A DNA stretch of 64,000 bases from Apostichopus parvimensis (GCA_000934455.1 KN884612.1:93953-157952), one strand, 5' to 3'; shown: positions 36,522 to 49,615, counted from the first letter of the stretch. Made by a program: numbers and translations. Notes: generated from the letters alone by a model not told the origin.

Positions 36522-38042
36522 CTAGAAGCAAATAGTTCAGTAAAAAAGCAATTGAACACAATTAGTCAATAGCTAATACTATGCTACATTACTGGGTGCA
36601 TACTTTATTGAATGTTTCAATATTTGGTCTCATAACTCTTTGACCTTCAAGCCATTTTTGATGACATGAATAATTTTCCTTAATACATTTACTGTGACAT
36701 CAATGCGTCCATCTGCCAAACAAATAATAACATTTCAGCGATGAAAGTGTATGCTTCCGTTAGGAGACATTCCGGTGGCAGATGATAAATGGCAAGTTAA
36801 TTCGAAATCTTGTTTAATATTAAGGAACACTGCTTCCAGTATGTGTTATATTTGATGTACTTTTTTAAGAATTCAAACTTTGCACATCTTCGGCTCATCA
36901 ATTGAAGAGGCTGTTCTACTTCAGATGGCAGACAAAATTGAATGGAAAATAGATTTTAATGAATAAAAATTTTTGTTGATGTATTCTTTTAGAAACAGCG
37001 ATCTCTGCATTATAATTTGGTTATATGAATTATATATAAAAGAAATAAAATAGGAAAATAGAAAATATAACAAAAATATTCTTGATACAAAATATGCTGT
37101 GCTATTTTACCTATTGTTGGTTGAGTTTATTTGGTAGAACCACCTTGTAGCGAATTCAATTCAACGTGCAGGTATAAGTTACTTGAGAAACTCTCAAGTT
37201 ATCGGTCATCGGTGAAGAACAGGGATGGAGCTGGGCATGTATTTCTCTTTGAACAGTGAAAAGTATTTTCTTCCTCCCTATACCCATCCCCCTCCCCTCA
37301 CTCTCTTAAATTTAAAAACTGGACCATTTATTTGAAGTAATCCCTCCAAATTTCAACATTATAATTAAAACAATCTACCTCCATTTCCAGCTCCGTTTAT
37401 TTCTTCTATTTGGTTTGTAGATCTGAAAACGAAGTAGACCTGATTGATATATTTTCTGTTTGGAGAAGACCAATAATATACAACACTTTATTTTGTGTAT
37501 TGTAATAATCGAATCACGGTTGTGGTGACAGCATGGTAAGTCATTTGCGTGCATAGGATTTCAAAGGTGTTGGGAGTGGGGGGGGGGGCACAATTCCCCC
37601 GAATAATTCAGGTCTGGGCCGAACTTTTATAGAAGGGCCAGAGAAAAAAAAAAATTTTGAAAAGGGTGTGGTTGCACTCACTTCATTGCCTTCTATGTAG
37701 AGATACCTGAGTTCCACCCCACCCCCTCCGCCGAATACGAAACCATGTTTTAAACGTCAAATGGTGCATTCTGAAGCTAACTTTAGGTCCATACAAGGAG
37801 CTCCAAATGTAGAGTTGTGCTAATAAATAGTAACAAACATCAAAATTCTCCCGAATGATAAAGATAGTGGAATGAATCTTCATGGGAGGGCAAGATGTGA
37901 ATAAAGTATTTAATATTGGAGGGTTGTTAAACCCTGGGGTCTTTGAAGCAGTAACTAATGAAGGAGGGTTGGGGTCCTTCCAAGAAAAAAACAATTGAAA
38001 ATTTAGAAACGAAATGGTGCACTTAAAACATAGTATTCTTAC

Positions 38043-38067
38043 CTGGGTTCTCTTTTCTTTCCGTGTC
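38043..38067 (-). CDS. Copy B juxtamembrane micro-exon 1 (25 nt)
   Basis: Sequence and splice sites identical to copy A (GACAAAG acceptor, GTAAGA donor). Encodes GHGKKREP, phase 1 to 2. Confidence 0.6.
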
Positions 38068-38594
38068 CTTTGTCAAACAAGAACAATATAATAAATTAAC
38101 AAGAAAACAAAGTGAAATTATTTCTGCAGTTAATCATAACATTGTATAGGAATTTTACGGAGAAAGTTAAACAAAATGAGTCCCAATATTTAGCTTTGAA
38201 ACTAACTAATGTAACGTAGCTTGCTATTATGATACATGTAAATTTAAAATCTGCATTTAATTATACACTATACTACTTTGAAAAGGAGTTTTGTACACTA
38301 CCATTTAATTAAAACATTGTCTTTGTTGTAATTAATATATTGTAATACTTAATTCTTCTGAATGGTCTATAAGATGTAGATGAATCAGTGCTCATATATG
38401 ACTGTGTTTCATATGTAAATGTTTTTTGGGCCTCGTTTATCGAACTAAAATTCTACTGAATTAAGATGTCAAAGACACTAAAAATGTATGTAATCTTGAC
38501 AGCTCAATATGTGACCATATCAGTTTCATCCACGTAGAAAATATTTAGTCAATACTAGAAACATGTACTTAAGGAGAAGAGGAAAACGGCATAC

Positions 38595-38696
38595 CTAGTC
38601 TGTCACGTGCGATCAAATAAATGATTACAAGGATTAACACCACAATGATGATGGCCTCCACTATGCAGGCAGCAATCAGCCCTGTATTATTGCAAT
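38595..38696 (-). CDS. Copy B transmembrane exon
   Basis: 102 nt, symmetric phase 1. It reads CNNTGLIAACIVEAIIIVVL then ILVIIYLIARDRL. It differs from copy A in only about two residues, at the extracellular edge, and creates an N-N-T sequon. Confidence 0.92.
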
Positions 38697-38859
38697 CTGA
38701 AATTACAGAAAGAATACGTTTATAATTGTTACTATGAACAACCATGCACGTTAAAATTGAGAAGAAATGTCAAACATAATTTTCTGCATTAGCACATTAC
38801 GTTGTAACAAATGCGAATTACTGAAGAATGCGTTCTGCTGCAAATGCGAAGTCTTAGTC

Positions 38860-38869
38860 ACGTGGCAGT
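38860..38869. repeat. Left target-site duplication of the LINE at 38,870
   Basis: ACGTGGCAGT, repeated exactly at 39,633-39,642. Marks the integration site. Confidence 0.85.
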
Positions 38870-39632
38870 AGTAGTAGTAGTAGTAAGTTGAGTCACGTCT
38901 ATCCGACATGCTCAGTGATTAACCTCCGCCACGTATCACGATCTTGTGCAAGGTTTAAATTGTTACTGTTAACGTCCTTAAATTGCGACTTTATTTTTCC
39001 AAGCAAGGTAGTCACGGGCCTTCCTACTGGTTTAGAAGTATGTCTCAATGCTTCTCTTAAAGCAACATTTGCTGGAGCGTCCTCCTGGAGTCTTGCTTCA
39101 TGACCGAAAAATCTCAATCTTCTATGTGCGACTATGGATGACCAATGTGTTTGGTTGGTTGTATTGTAGAGCTCATCGTTTGATAACCAATTGTTATTGG
39201 TCCATCTAATGTTGAGAATATTACGAAGTAGTCTCCTTTGAAAAGTGTAAATTTTGCGATCAAGATCCTTCGATGTGCCCCACAGTTCGCAATTGTACAA
39301 AAAAAAATACTCTTTAATAAAGCCTCAAAAATCCTAAGCTTAATGTTTCGGCTTATGTTTTTGCTTTTGAAAATACTTGACAGTGTGTTGAAAGCACCGT
39401 TGGATATACCAATTCTTCGGTTAATATATTCTTCGGTCCCCAGCAAGCTTCCAACATATTTACACTTCTCCCAACTTTCATTTCCTTTTCTTGTGATTGA
39501 AAATTTCTCAGTTTTTGTGCAATTGATTTCAGATTCATTCCTTTCAGTTTCTCAGAGACTCGTTTTTCGACATCTTGCAGTATATGTTGACCAGTTGATA
39601 CCCAAGATATATCATCAGCGTATTGTTGGTCT
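38870..39632 (-). mobile_element. 5'-truncated LINE insertion with target-site duplication
   Basis: Absent from copy A. Flanked by ACGTGGCAGT at 38,860-38,869 and 39,633-39,642, while copy A has one such site (ACGTGACAGT). Read on the minus strand it begins at the reverse-transcriptase YADD box (QQYADDISWVSTGQHILQ) and continues to a C-terminal domain (RIFEALLKSIF, YNCELWGTSKDLDRKIYTFQ, RRLRFFGHEARLQ). It ends in a short TAC-repeat tail at 38,870-38,885. At least two frame changes. The clade is uncertain (RTE/CR1/I-like). Confidence 0.85.
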
Positions 39633-39642
39633 ACGTGGCAGT
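39633..39642. repeat. Right target-site duplication of the LINE at 38,870
   Basis: ACGTGGCAGT, directly followed by the intron sequence that continues the homology with copy A (GTTTTATTAATTAATG). Confidence 0.85.
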
Positions 39643-40779
39643 GGTTTTATTAATTAATGTAAAAATTGGTTTTGAATGATCATCATATATTCATATGATA
39701 GAGATGGTGAGCAACTCGAAACAACCAAGTTAATAATTAGTCAATCTGGGAAATCCAACTTTTAATACTTTATTTTTTCCTTTATTCGTCTTAACCTTGT
39801 TACAATCAAAATGGTAGAATACAAAAAGGCATTGGTAAAATGTACTATTTCCGGGATATTGATGGTTGCTTGAGTGTAGTGGATACGTTCTTGAAATGCA
39901 ATAAAAATCACCTTTACTCTTATTTCTTCAGTAAACCATCAATTGGGATAGTTGACGTTATGATACGGACAAGTGAAATTTGGGGAATTATTTTAGATGA
40001 GATTTGCTGATAGAATACCATAAGTGTTACATTTTCTTATACTGCAGTAAAGTTATATATTTTCGTAGGAAATCGTAAGAATTAACGAAAAGCCGATGTA
40101 CTATGTAAATGTAGAGGATATTAGGTGAAGACAGATGTGCTTAGATGTTTGTTCTTTGATACTAATAAAGTTTGGAGGAGGGTCGAACAGCTATTGAAGA
40201 TTAAGGTTCTGCATATATTGAGTAGTGCAAGAAAACACATTAAGAAATGGCATTATGTACATTTTCGTTGATCTTCGTTTGCTAGTAAAAAAAAGGTAGA
40301 GGAAAATCCACTTCTGAATTTGTGTTGGTGTCTTCTCCGAAGCATTATATGACTCTTTACACCAGAAGTGCGTGAACGGGCAGGATATCCCATCTTTGAA
40401 GCGAGGTTCTTGTTGCAAATGACACCGATCTTTTCTCTGTTAAGTATCCAATGGTATTCTAAGGAGCCTACCGTTAGTATGCAACTCTCTAATGTATCTG
40501 CTAAATGTATAGGTCGGCTATCAATCCCAGATTGGCAAGAGGATATTTTTGAGAGTCTTTAATTCCTAAGTTCCAATAAACATTTACGCTTACACATATC
40601 TGGTAGAACGAGAGAGACATCTTTAACACCTCTCTCTAGCATGAGTATATCATGCTGGTATTCAAACCGTCATCAGTGAAAAATAATTTCTCTAAAGATT
40701 AGTCATACTCATTGCAATACCAATCCGATTTCTAGCAATGGAAGTTGACTGATAATGAGAGACTGTAAACTAGTCTTAC

Positions 40780-40830
40780 CTATAAACATATCATCATTGG
40801 TAGATAATGTTTCCTTTGTAGCTGTGCTAG
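40780..40830 (-). CDS. Copy B stalk exon 2 (51 nt)
   Basis: Acceptor ACTTGCAG, donor GTAAGA, symmetric phase 1. Reads STATKETLSTNDDMFI. More diverged from copy A than the TM exon is. Confidence 0.75.
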   Translation of the reverse strand, partial: LAQLQRKHYLPMMICL

Positions 40831-41687
40831 CTGCAAGTTTTGGAATTATACGAAAAAAATGAAAATAGTGATCCACGGAATTTCGCGGGAACTAAATCGT
40901 AATAAATGGTTTAGAGTATACAAATTATGAAAAAAAGTTGAGAAATATATTTCCTGATTGACAATCAATCATTAAACTCCAAATGTGTTTGATAATATAA
41001 ATACGTCAAATGTAGTCAAAATTGCATTGTGCCGTGGGTCATCGATGGATTTCCAAAAAATGGAGGAAAAATCGTTGCAATGAGCAATATTGAAGTAAGT
41101 GTTAATAAAACAAACTTCAGAAAAACAGTTTGTATGAAACCCTAGTTGGAATTTATATCGCGGGGAGTGCAGAATATCCAATATAATGCGGCACACAAGC
41201 ACATGAACAATTTGTGAAGCAGGATGTATGGAATATAATCGATATTCGTCTTCAAAACGTGTTAATGCTTTTTGAATACTTTGATAGTGTTAAACAATTT
41301 GTAAATTTCATAACCGCATACACGTACATCTATATTGTGTACACTATTATCACATAAGTGAAAATACTTAATTTGAATCATGGTACTTCCTCTCGCCCAG
41401 ATTTGTGTGAATTCTTAACGAAAAAGGCCCTGCTGTTACAAATCTTTAACTTTTAATTTCAAATGAACATTAACACTTTCATATCTGGTAACACATTACT
41501 TATGTTCTGATAAAACTGTTAAACCCCTCTTAACTCTCCCACATATATAAATCATGCACGGTGTTCAAACCTTCAAGGGTGATACAGAACTTTGGTAAAA
41601 ATAATCGTACTGGCTTGAATACCAAGTCGATTTTCTAAAAAATAATGCAATTTAACAGAAAATAATATATATCGAAATTCCACAAAT

Positions 41688-41738
41688 CTAACGACTGAGA
41701 ATCAGTGGTAGGTTGTTGTTCAGTTGTAACTATGGTAG
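41688..41738 (-). CDS. Copy B stalk exon 1 with lost splice donor
   Basis: Acceptor and 51-nt body are conserved (TIVTTEQQPTTDSQSL), but the donor that reads GTTTGT in copy A reads ATTTGT here. The exon is phase-symmetric, so skipping it leaves the protein in frame. Most likely it is no longer used in copy B. Confidence 0.55.
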
Positions 41739-43416
41739 CTGCAAAAAATACAAAATAAAAAGTACGGAAAAAATAGTAGATGAAGATATGTCGGATTAAA
41801 AATAACAGTTGGCAGCTAAATCATTGAGTAACACATATTATTACAACACGTTTGTATAGTAAAGTAGCATAAATTTAATGAAACATCAATGAAACATAAA
41901 ACCTTGGATTCACATATAATTTGATAAATGTGTAGCATAACAACATTTGGGAAATTCAAACATACCTTTTCCAACTGTTCAACAGTTTGTTATAGTTACA
42001 AACAGCAATACTTTTTTATGATATAATAGCAGATAGCAGAGAAGTATTTTCGAGTTGCTCGCTGGATATTTCAATGACTTTCTTTAAATAAAATATAACA
42101 GGTAATTCAGAGAGAGTGGTGATCAAATGCTCTGTTAAGACACAGAATTACTTGTAGACATCTGGCATCTCTGTTTCAAGCCCTTGAGATTGTGGTTATT
42201 AAGTACAGGGTGGTCTCACGGGGTTCCCTTTGGGATGATCTACATCATTTTCTAATTGAGAGGGGTAGGGGGACATTTGTTGGACATTTATCGAACTAGT
42301 TCTTATGTCATAACATAATAGAGCAGTTGTTTGGATCCTGCATCCCACAACAGTGACTCTAGCCATAGACGTGCATTATGTGGGTTAAAATTTAATTCCA
42401 TAGTTCAAATAGTAAAAGCTTGTAAATTTCAACAAAAAAGGAAGAGTACATTGCACTAAGGGAGAGCAGTTTCAATACAGATATATAAAATATTACGTGA
42501 GTATAAGTATACCAGTTCAACGAAACCCGCTACATGCAACGCAAACAAAGATATCGAAATAACACATGTTACTCCACAAACGATGCATGACGTGGATAAT
42601 AATCAGGGTACAAAACGGAAAGGTTAAATCGCTGACATCCAAGGATCAAGTAACATAAAACAATTGACACGTTAGCCTTCCAGACAAAGAAGTACAGGTT
42701 TATTTGCACATATTTCATGTACATTGGATCAGAAGATTTGCTGCTATTAGCAAAAGTTGGTGATTTTTCGTACATCAGAAGACGATTTGCACATGATTCC
42801 ATGTAGTGAAATGAGTATTTAAGAGTGTATTAAGACGTGGATTTCCATGAAAATGTTAAATTAGTGAGTTGGCTTTCCTGAAATAAAAGTACAAAGGTGA
42901 TGTTTCGCTAATTTTAATGAAAAGCTGATGGGTCTATATGCTATTCTTTGGTTCTTTCGTACATGTTTCAAAATGCTGTTGCTGCTGAAAGACATTTTGA
43001 TATACTGCAACTTACCTCACAAAAGTAGTAGGATTGATGTTCAAAGCGGGCACGTTTCATAATAAAACAGAACCATAGTGTTTAAATGATATCTTATTTC
43101 ATATGTCTAACTTGTAAACGTGCTGACCCCGAACCAAAACATTCTTCACCTTTAGAATTTGAAATTTTTCCTACGATGCTATTAACACAAAACATACACA
43201 CATGCTTTGGCCAATAAATTAAACACCAAATATTGTGTTTTTTTAAATATCGCTCAGCTTTTGAAATCTAAATGCAAAGAGACATTAATATGATTTCCAA
43301 ATATAATTAGTTCAGAATCCCCCGTCGTTGCGAATAGAAAGACAAACTAGAGCGTTAATAATAAACAACTTCCTAGCAAGGACAGTTGGCCAAAAAGTGA
43401 ACAGAAGTCCACATAC

Positions 43417-44129
43417 CTTCAGTTCTTGTAAATTCATTAGCCTTAGCCTTAGCCGTAGCATTCGCATTATGATGATGATGATGATGATTATGAGGAGGAG
43501 GAGTATGAGGAGGAGGAGAAGGAGGATGGGGATGAGGATGAGGACGATCAGGACGAGGATGGCGATGAACGACGAGGAGGAGGGAGACGACGATGAGTAC
43601 GAGGAGGGCGAGGACCATGATCATGATCATGATCATTATCATGATCATGATCATCATCATCATCATCATGATGATGATCATCATGATCATGATCATGATC
43701 ATGATCATCATGATCATGAGGATGAGCATCATGATGAGGAAGACGATGATGATGATGATGATGATGATTATGAGGAGGAGGAGTATGAGGAGGAGGAGAA
43801 GGAGGAGGAGGAGGAGAAGGAGGATGGGGATGAGGATGAGGACGATCAGGACGAGGATGGCGATGAACGACGAGGAGGAGGGAGACGACGATGAGTACGA
43901 GGAGGGCGAGGACCATGATCATGATCATGATCATTATCATGATCATGATCATGATCATAATCATTAACATGATCATTATCATTCTAATTATCATTAACAT
44001 GATCATAATCATGATTATGATCATTATCATTAAGAGTTGGACACACTGTCAACATAAGTCCTACATGTCCAGAGAGGGTTACGCTGGTACAGTGATGACG
44101 GGTAGTGCAGTCATATACACTTTCATTTC
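43417..44129 (-). CDS. Copy B candidate repeat exon
   Basis: Same boundaries and flanking peptides as copy A: GNESVYDCTTRHHCTSVTLS at the start, NANATAKAKANEFTRTEG before a GTATGTGG donor. The frame from the acceptor meets a stop near 43,984. The length (713 nt) is not a multiple of three. Either this exon is broken or skipped in copy B, or the repeat is partly intronic. Confidence 0.3.
43468..44035. repeat. Compound microsatellite with a 300-bp internal duplication
   Basis: GATGAT, GAGGAG and TGATCA runs as at 9,086-9,585. A stretch starting at about 43,558 recurs at about 43,858 with a 300-bp offset and near-perfect identity over roughly 90 bp; the flanking text also repeats. Recent unequal exchange, slippage or an assembly duplication. 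Confidence 0.9.
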
Positions 44130-46087
44130 CTGAATTGTGTATTGAAGAGATACTTACACGAACGGTTAACACAATTTATGGAAACTAACACTAATAAAAG
44201 GAAAAGAGAATGTGTGAACGTTTTTGTGTGATGTCTATTTTAATGTACTTTTCATCTTAATCGTCATGTCACGTAAACTAGTTTTGTAAATGATTTAACC
44301 TGTTGAAATGTCAGCCGTGCTACCACAACGATGTTATCATTTGACAGATGGTCCATGACCATTTCATCACTGGGGACCACATTCACATTATACTTTCGCC
44401 TTTTCTTCTAAAAGTACTCGATAGGAAATATCTACGAACGAAGATTTGTTGGTGAAATGTCCATAAATGACTTTTATGAAGAGCTTCCCGGTCTGATTCA
44501 ATGTACACTCTTGTTACGTAAACAAGCAGACGTTATCCTTTTTCAGCCTTGACTAATCAAGCGCCTTGAAGTGCAAGCTCAGAGAGAGAAACTCCGTTCA
44601 ATCGCACATGAAAGTAATACATGGATATATGAATATATGAATATATCATGTTTTTCGATTTGGAAAACTGCGACCCAATATCATTGTCATACAGGAAAAT
44701 ATAAATTACCAAAAATTGAATAATTCTCGAATCGGATTTTCCCGCTGTTGACATACATTTACAAAGATAAAATATTATTTGGTTTGGTTACACTAAAAAA
44801 TGAAGAAGAAAAAAGTTATTATTAATGATTCTTCGGGGTGTTTCTTACATGACTGATGTTATATTTGCTCACGACGTACACGATTTGTGGAGTTTTGAAA
44901 AAACTTCAGTATTGTGATTCTGTGCAAAAAATTTCAGAGTCTCATCGACAGAGTTGTGTATACGCGAAATATGCCTTTTCAACCGCCTTAAAGTGCAAGG
45001 TTTTCAATGAGTATAAGATCTGTTATTTCGTAGCTAAGCTGTGGGGGTCAAGAGTGGACATTGGAGCCATATAATTTTGCATTGAAGATGGCAAGAACAT
45101 ATTTTCCCAAACAATAGGCCGCTCACTTACAGGTGTATACGTACGATTCACAACTGAGGGATGCAGTGGGGTTCTCTCAAGCCTATAGCTATGTAGCTAT
45201 TGTATAGAACACCCTACCTTTGTAGTTAAAGCAGTGGCAACAGTCCTTATAAAGCTCTTCTGTATTTGTTTGGGACAACATTGGTGCAGCCAGCATTTAA
45301 ACGAATCTGTAACTTTTTGTTTAGGTTATCCATCACTTTATTTTAGGAGAAAATTGTTATTGCACTGAAATATTATTTTCCAATGTGTATTACAAAGCAG
45401 ATTGTATATGTCTAGCATAGGTTAGCAATAATTGATTTTATATTTTGTCATACCTGCTACATTTACAGAGACTTAAATATAGCGTTATTAGTAACAAGTT
45501 ATTAGATGATTTGGTAAAGTTAACTGTTGTTACGCTTACCGAACAGCGATTATTGTTTCGTTTTTTAAGAAGGTGTCGCTCATAAATAGGCTCTCATACA
45601 TGACACACTTTTATGGTAGCTTTTCTTGTAGAAGATCTTCATGCTCTTAACAAGCTCTCCTATAAGTATACTTCAGGCTGAAAGCTAACTTTTTCTGAAA
45701 TTCTGGTCATCATTTGGTCTCTGTTTACACCGACGGGCTAGTTGTCTAACCATTCTTGAACTAATTTGTTACACAGAATAAGGTAAAAACTACACGCATC
45801 TATCGTTTACATAACAAACAGGCTCCTAGTCCCTGAAAAGTGGCTCATAGGTCCATCAAAAAGCCGGTGATTAACGAGCCACTTTTCAAAAGCTTAAGCT
45901 TTCCCTTGAGTACAATTAAGATGTATGTTTTGAGTTATCGTGTTTCCGAAATGTTCATACTTTAATCTCGTTTAATCTCAAATGACCTGTGAACATCACA
46001 GAAAAGAATAGTGTTCTTTTACTCAATAATATGTATCCACAAACCAATTTAATCCAATTTATGGTATTCACGAGCAATTAACACTAA

Positions 46088-46107
46088 CCCCCCCCCCCCC
46101 CCCCCCC
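46088..46107. repeat. Poly(C) tract, 20 bases
   Basis: Homopolymer in the intron after Ig3 of copy B, in the interval that is an assembly gap in copy A. Confidence 0.95.
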
Positions 46108-46402
46108 TTCTACCCATATCTATCGTATATATTCATTTAAACCTCAGTCCGGCAAGGAATAAAAACTGCATCTGATATAAACTCTAGGTTATACTGACCT
46201 ATCCATACTGTCTATCCATGAGGAGGTTATAGTGATTTTTGGCCTCTAATAGCACCAACCAATTTCCCACGTTTTTTAAACCAAAAGACTGGGGAAATTG
46301 GCAAAATAAGCCTTGTGAAAAGTCGTTCATCAAACGTATGCCCGACTGGTGTTCCTCTTAGCAAAACCTCGGAAGTAACATGAAAGAAATACAATCCTCT
46401 TT

Positions 46403-46436
46403 ATTATTCATTATTCATTAATGAATAATGAATAAT
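46403..46436. repeat. 34-bp perfect palindrome
   Basis: ATTATTCATTATTCATT followed at once by its exact reverse complement, centred at 46,419/46,420. Could extrude as an AT-rich cruciform. The counterpart in copy A falls in the N gap. Confidence 0.95.
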
Positions 46437-46623
46437 CATTATTCCACGACAAGTACCCTTACCGAGAATTTTATTGGCCAAGGATGAAATATATATATCA
46501 ACACTGGGAAAGCGGCTAAGCCCATTTAAGGATTTCCTTTTGATTGTCTGCTGTCCTTTGAAAAGAATGTTCAGATTCTCGCTTGGGCATAATGTAATTG
46601 TAAGATATCTTTTGAAGACTCAC

Positions 46624-46881
46624 CTTTGTCGCAATCATGAACCTTCACATCTGACTTTTCACCAGGACCAATGTCATTGGTAGCACTACAAGATAATTCA
46701 GTTGAGGTTCCATAGACAACACTTACAGAGAACGTGGTGCTAGTTCCATCATTTATATTACTACTTCCGTTGAAGAATGAATGTTGAGTTATTGCTGCAG
46801 GTACAGCATCACATTCGCAAGTTAATGTGACGTCTGTACAGTCTTCTCCTTCCTGTATAGTCAAGCTACACACAGGTGCAT
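46624..46881 (-). CDS. Copy B Ig domain 3 exon
   Basis: 258 nt, symmetric phase 1, acceptor GCTTTGTAG, donor GTGAGT. Reads APVCSLTIQEGEDCTDVTLT, CECDA, HSFFNGS, TELSCSATNDIGPGEKSD, HDCDK. About eleven residues differ from copy A in 85; cysteine pattern unchanged. Confidence 0.9.
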
Positions 46882-47204
46882 CTACAAAGCAAAAACAAAT
46901 ACGTACTTTTACATTACATTTAAGTATGTACAAGGGTAAGCACCAGGTGCCTGTGTACATTATACGTACCTCATTACAACCATATTATAATTACAATACA
47001 TCATCTAACATCACTTATCTAGATTACAGAAATACAATGTACTTTGTGCCTATGTCCCCCAACCATAGCTCAATTTCTTTAAATTATCCAGGATTTATTT
47101 CCCTTCTGCTTCAGTATAATTCACATACATAACGTATGTGTCTTCACTGTGACTTTTCTGTGGGTCGAACAGGCAAATCACATCTTAGGATTGAAATATA
47201 TCTG

Positions 47205-48755
47205 CGGTGAGCAATACAATGAATGATACAAAATACAAAGAACATTGATACAATGAATGATACAAAATACAAAAAAAGGTTGATAATATACAACAGTAAT
47301 ATGCAGTCTAAACAGCTAAACAGCGCAACTATTTGTGTGTGACGTCGGCGACCCCAATCTACCGCTACGAGCTATTATAAGGCTGGTTAGATGGTTGTGC
47401 AATGGGGTGACTGTGACCTCTTTACATGGACAGCAGCTTGTCTTGTACACAAGTCTCGTAGACCGAGGCCACTGACTGCAGACTTGTCCTAATAATTTTA
47501 CCAGCACGTTTAATAACAACATCCATAACCTTTATGCTGGTTCTTCCCCGCATTACCTCCCAAGCAAGTAATACAATAGGTCCAAACACTACAGATAATG
47601 GAGTTATTTTTATTATTATTTTTGTTTTTATTATGGAGAAATTTCACTAAGGGACAGTTAGGGCTTGTTGAGCAAATTTCAGATATGTAGACAGTAAACA
47701 GTAAACTGAAATGGTGCTAGAACTGTACCCTGTGAGGCACCAGTACTGCAATGAGTAATATCGGAATGGACGTTATCTCCTAGTTGAACATACTGCGGGC
47801 GGTTGTTGAGATATTGTAAAACCCACCCTACGAGGGATTTAGGTACACCCTCCATATAGCTGAATCGTATTGAACGCTGAGGAGAAGTCGAAAAACATTA
47901 TGCGAGCTGACACTTTGCCAAACTTTGTTTGTTCAAGGTGAGAATACAGCTTGTCTAATTAATATAATATTGCGTCTTCAGTACAGCGATTCTTACTTTA
48001 CGCGAATGGTAATGGGTCCATGACAAGATATTAAAGACTTAAGATAATCTAGGACTAAACGCTCACATGTCTTCAGGGCAACCGAAGTTAAAGCAATAGG
48101 TCGAAGATTATTCATGCATGAGATTATTGGCTTTTTGGGCACAGGGATGATACATGACTTTCCAAATAGATGGAATGGACTGTGTAGTGAAACACATATT
48201 GAAGATGTAAGTAAATATACCAGCTAACTGGCTTGCGCCATCTCTTAGCTCACGGGGATGATTATCAGGGCAAGCAGCCTTAGATGGAATAATCTTTCTA
48301 AAATTATGCCGAACTTCCTCTTCACTGACCGTTAAAAAGGGCACGGAATTGTGAGAATTTACACATAGGAGGTTGTCAACTCTGGTCGAAAAATCATGAC
48401 AATCACAACGGCTGTATTACGTATTCAAAGCATTAGCATAATCAAAAGAAATATTAGGTAAGACACTACGTTTGTTGTCGTTCACATACCCACTCATTAA
48501 TCGCAAACCGTCCCATACACGTTTCATGTTATTATCGGTGAAATGATCTTCAACCTTTTCTTTACAAACCTGTCTCTCTTTCTTAGTTGCTCTATTCAAT
48601 TCTTTCTGTATCGCTTCTACCAAACACCCCCTTCTTACGGTTAATGATCCCTTTAATCTCTTTGGTAATCCAGGGTTTATTATTAGAAAAACATTTAACC
48701 CTTTTAGTTGGTATAATAGTGTCCTCACAAAAGTGGATATAGGCACTTATTGTAA
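47205..48755 (-). mobile_element. Decayed CR1/Rex1-like LINE fragment
   Basis: Copy B-specific insertion in the intron between Ig2 and Ig3. On the minus strand: a pre-RT region (KGSLTVRRGCLVEAIQ, MKRVWDGLRLMSGYV, FDYANALNT), then FLTVSEEEVRHNFRKIIPSK and SIPSIWK (RT start), then a block near 47,900 with MFFDFSSAFNTI. Internal deletion removes the YADD region. A C-terminal piece near 47,316-47,522 follows. The 3' end carries two copies of an ATACAATGAATGATACAAAA unit (47,214-47,273, period 34). Several stops and frameshifts. Confidence 0.8.
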
Positions 48756-49244
48756 AATACCACTTATGTCACTATGTTGTGTTAAGTGTGCTTGAAAGCT
48801 GGGTTTTGAACCCTTCCAAAAGAGAATGTTGCTTCTGTAAACGCATATAGTATGGCTAGTTTATTTCTATTATCAAATCATTTTTGTATATTCTACATGA
48901 TATTTCCCTTGACGGTTATGAACTATATGGTACAACAGACTGATCATTGGCATGTATTGGACAACAATCATCAACAGCTGAGTCCATCATTCATCTCCTG
49001 CATTAGGAAACTCAATGTTCTTCGTTTCATATACAACAGGCAACAGAGTTTGTATATAATAACCATTATTCAATTGCAGGGCAGGACTATCATATCGCAT
49101 ATATCTGATTCGAATACTATCAATGTGTGTTAATGTACGTGACTACTATGCGCAAACATACTGCATGTATGGTGAGTATTGACTTACACAACCAAAATGA
49201 ATGCTGCCCTTGGCAGATTTTCAAGTATTTATAGCAAAGGAACC

Positions 49245-49615
49245 TTGCCCTCAGCAGGAAACATAACATTCACGCATCCACCAAATGAATCTGCACAACT
49301 AACTATGAATTCCTTGCAAGCTATCCTTTTGGCTTAATATATATTGGATTTCAGATGTCTGACCGCTGATCTCAAATGAGCTTTGACCTCCATAGAAACA
49401 ACATACAAATTATGGATTCATCCTAACTCTATTTTTGAAGTCAGACTTTCACATTACTGACCTTTAACCCCTATTAAAAACAAATGGGCTCTTCGACTCT
49501 GTAGGATGGAGAGATTAACATAGCAAGTAAATAATTCACCAAATTTTTGCTTTTAAAGTTATCAAGGAACTTTGCCCTAGCTGGTCCCCTCAAAGGACAT
49601 TTGACCTCCATAAAA
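49245..49615. repeat. Unit B copy of the TTTGACCTCCA tandem repeat
   Basis: Homologous to 13,560-13,985. The DR1-like core has decayed here to TGAGCTTTGACCTCC (about 49,377). Confidence 0.55.
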
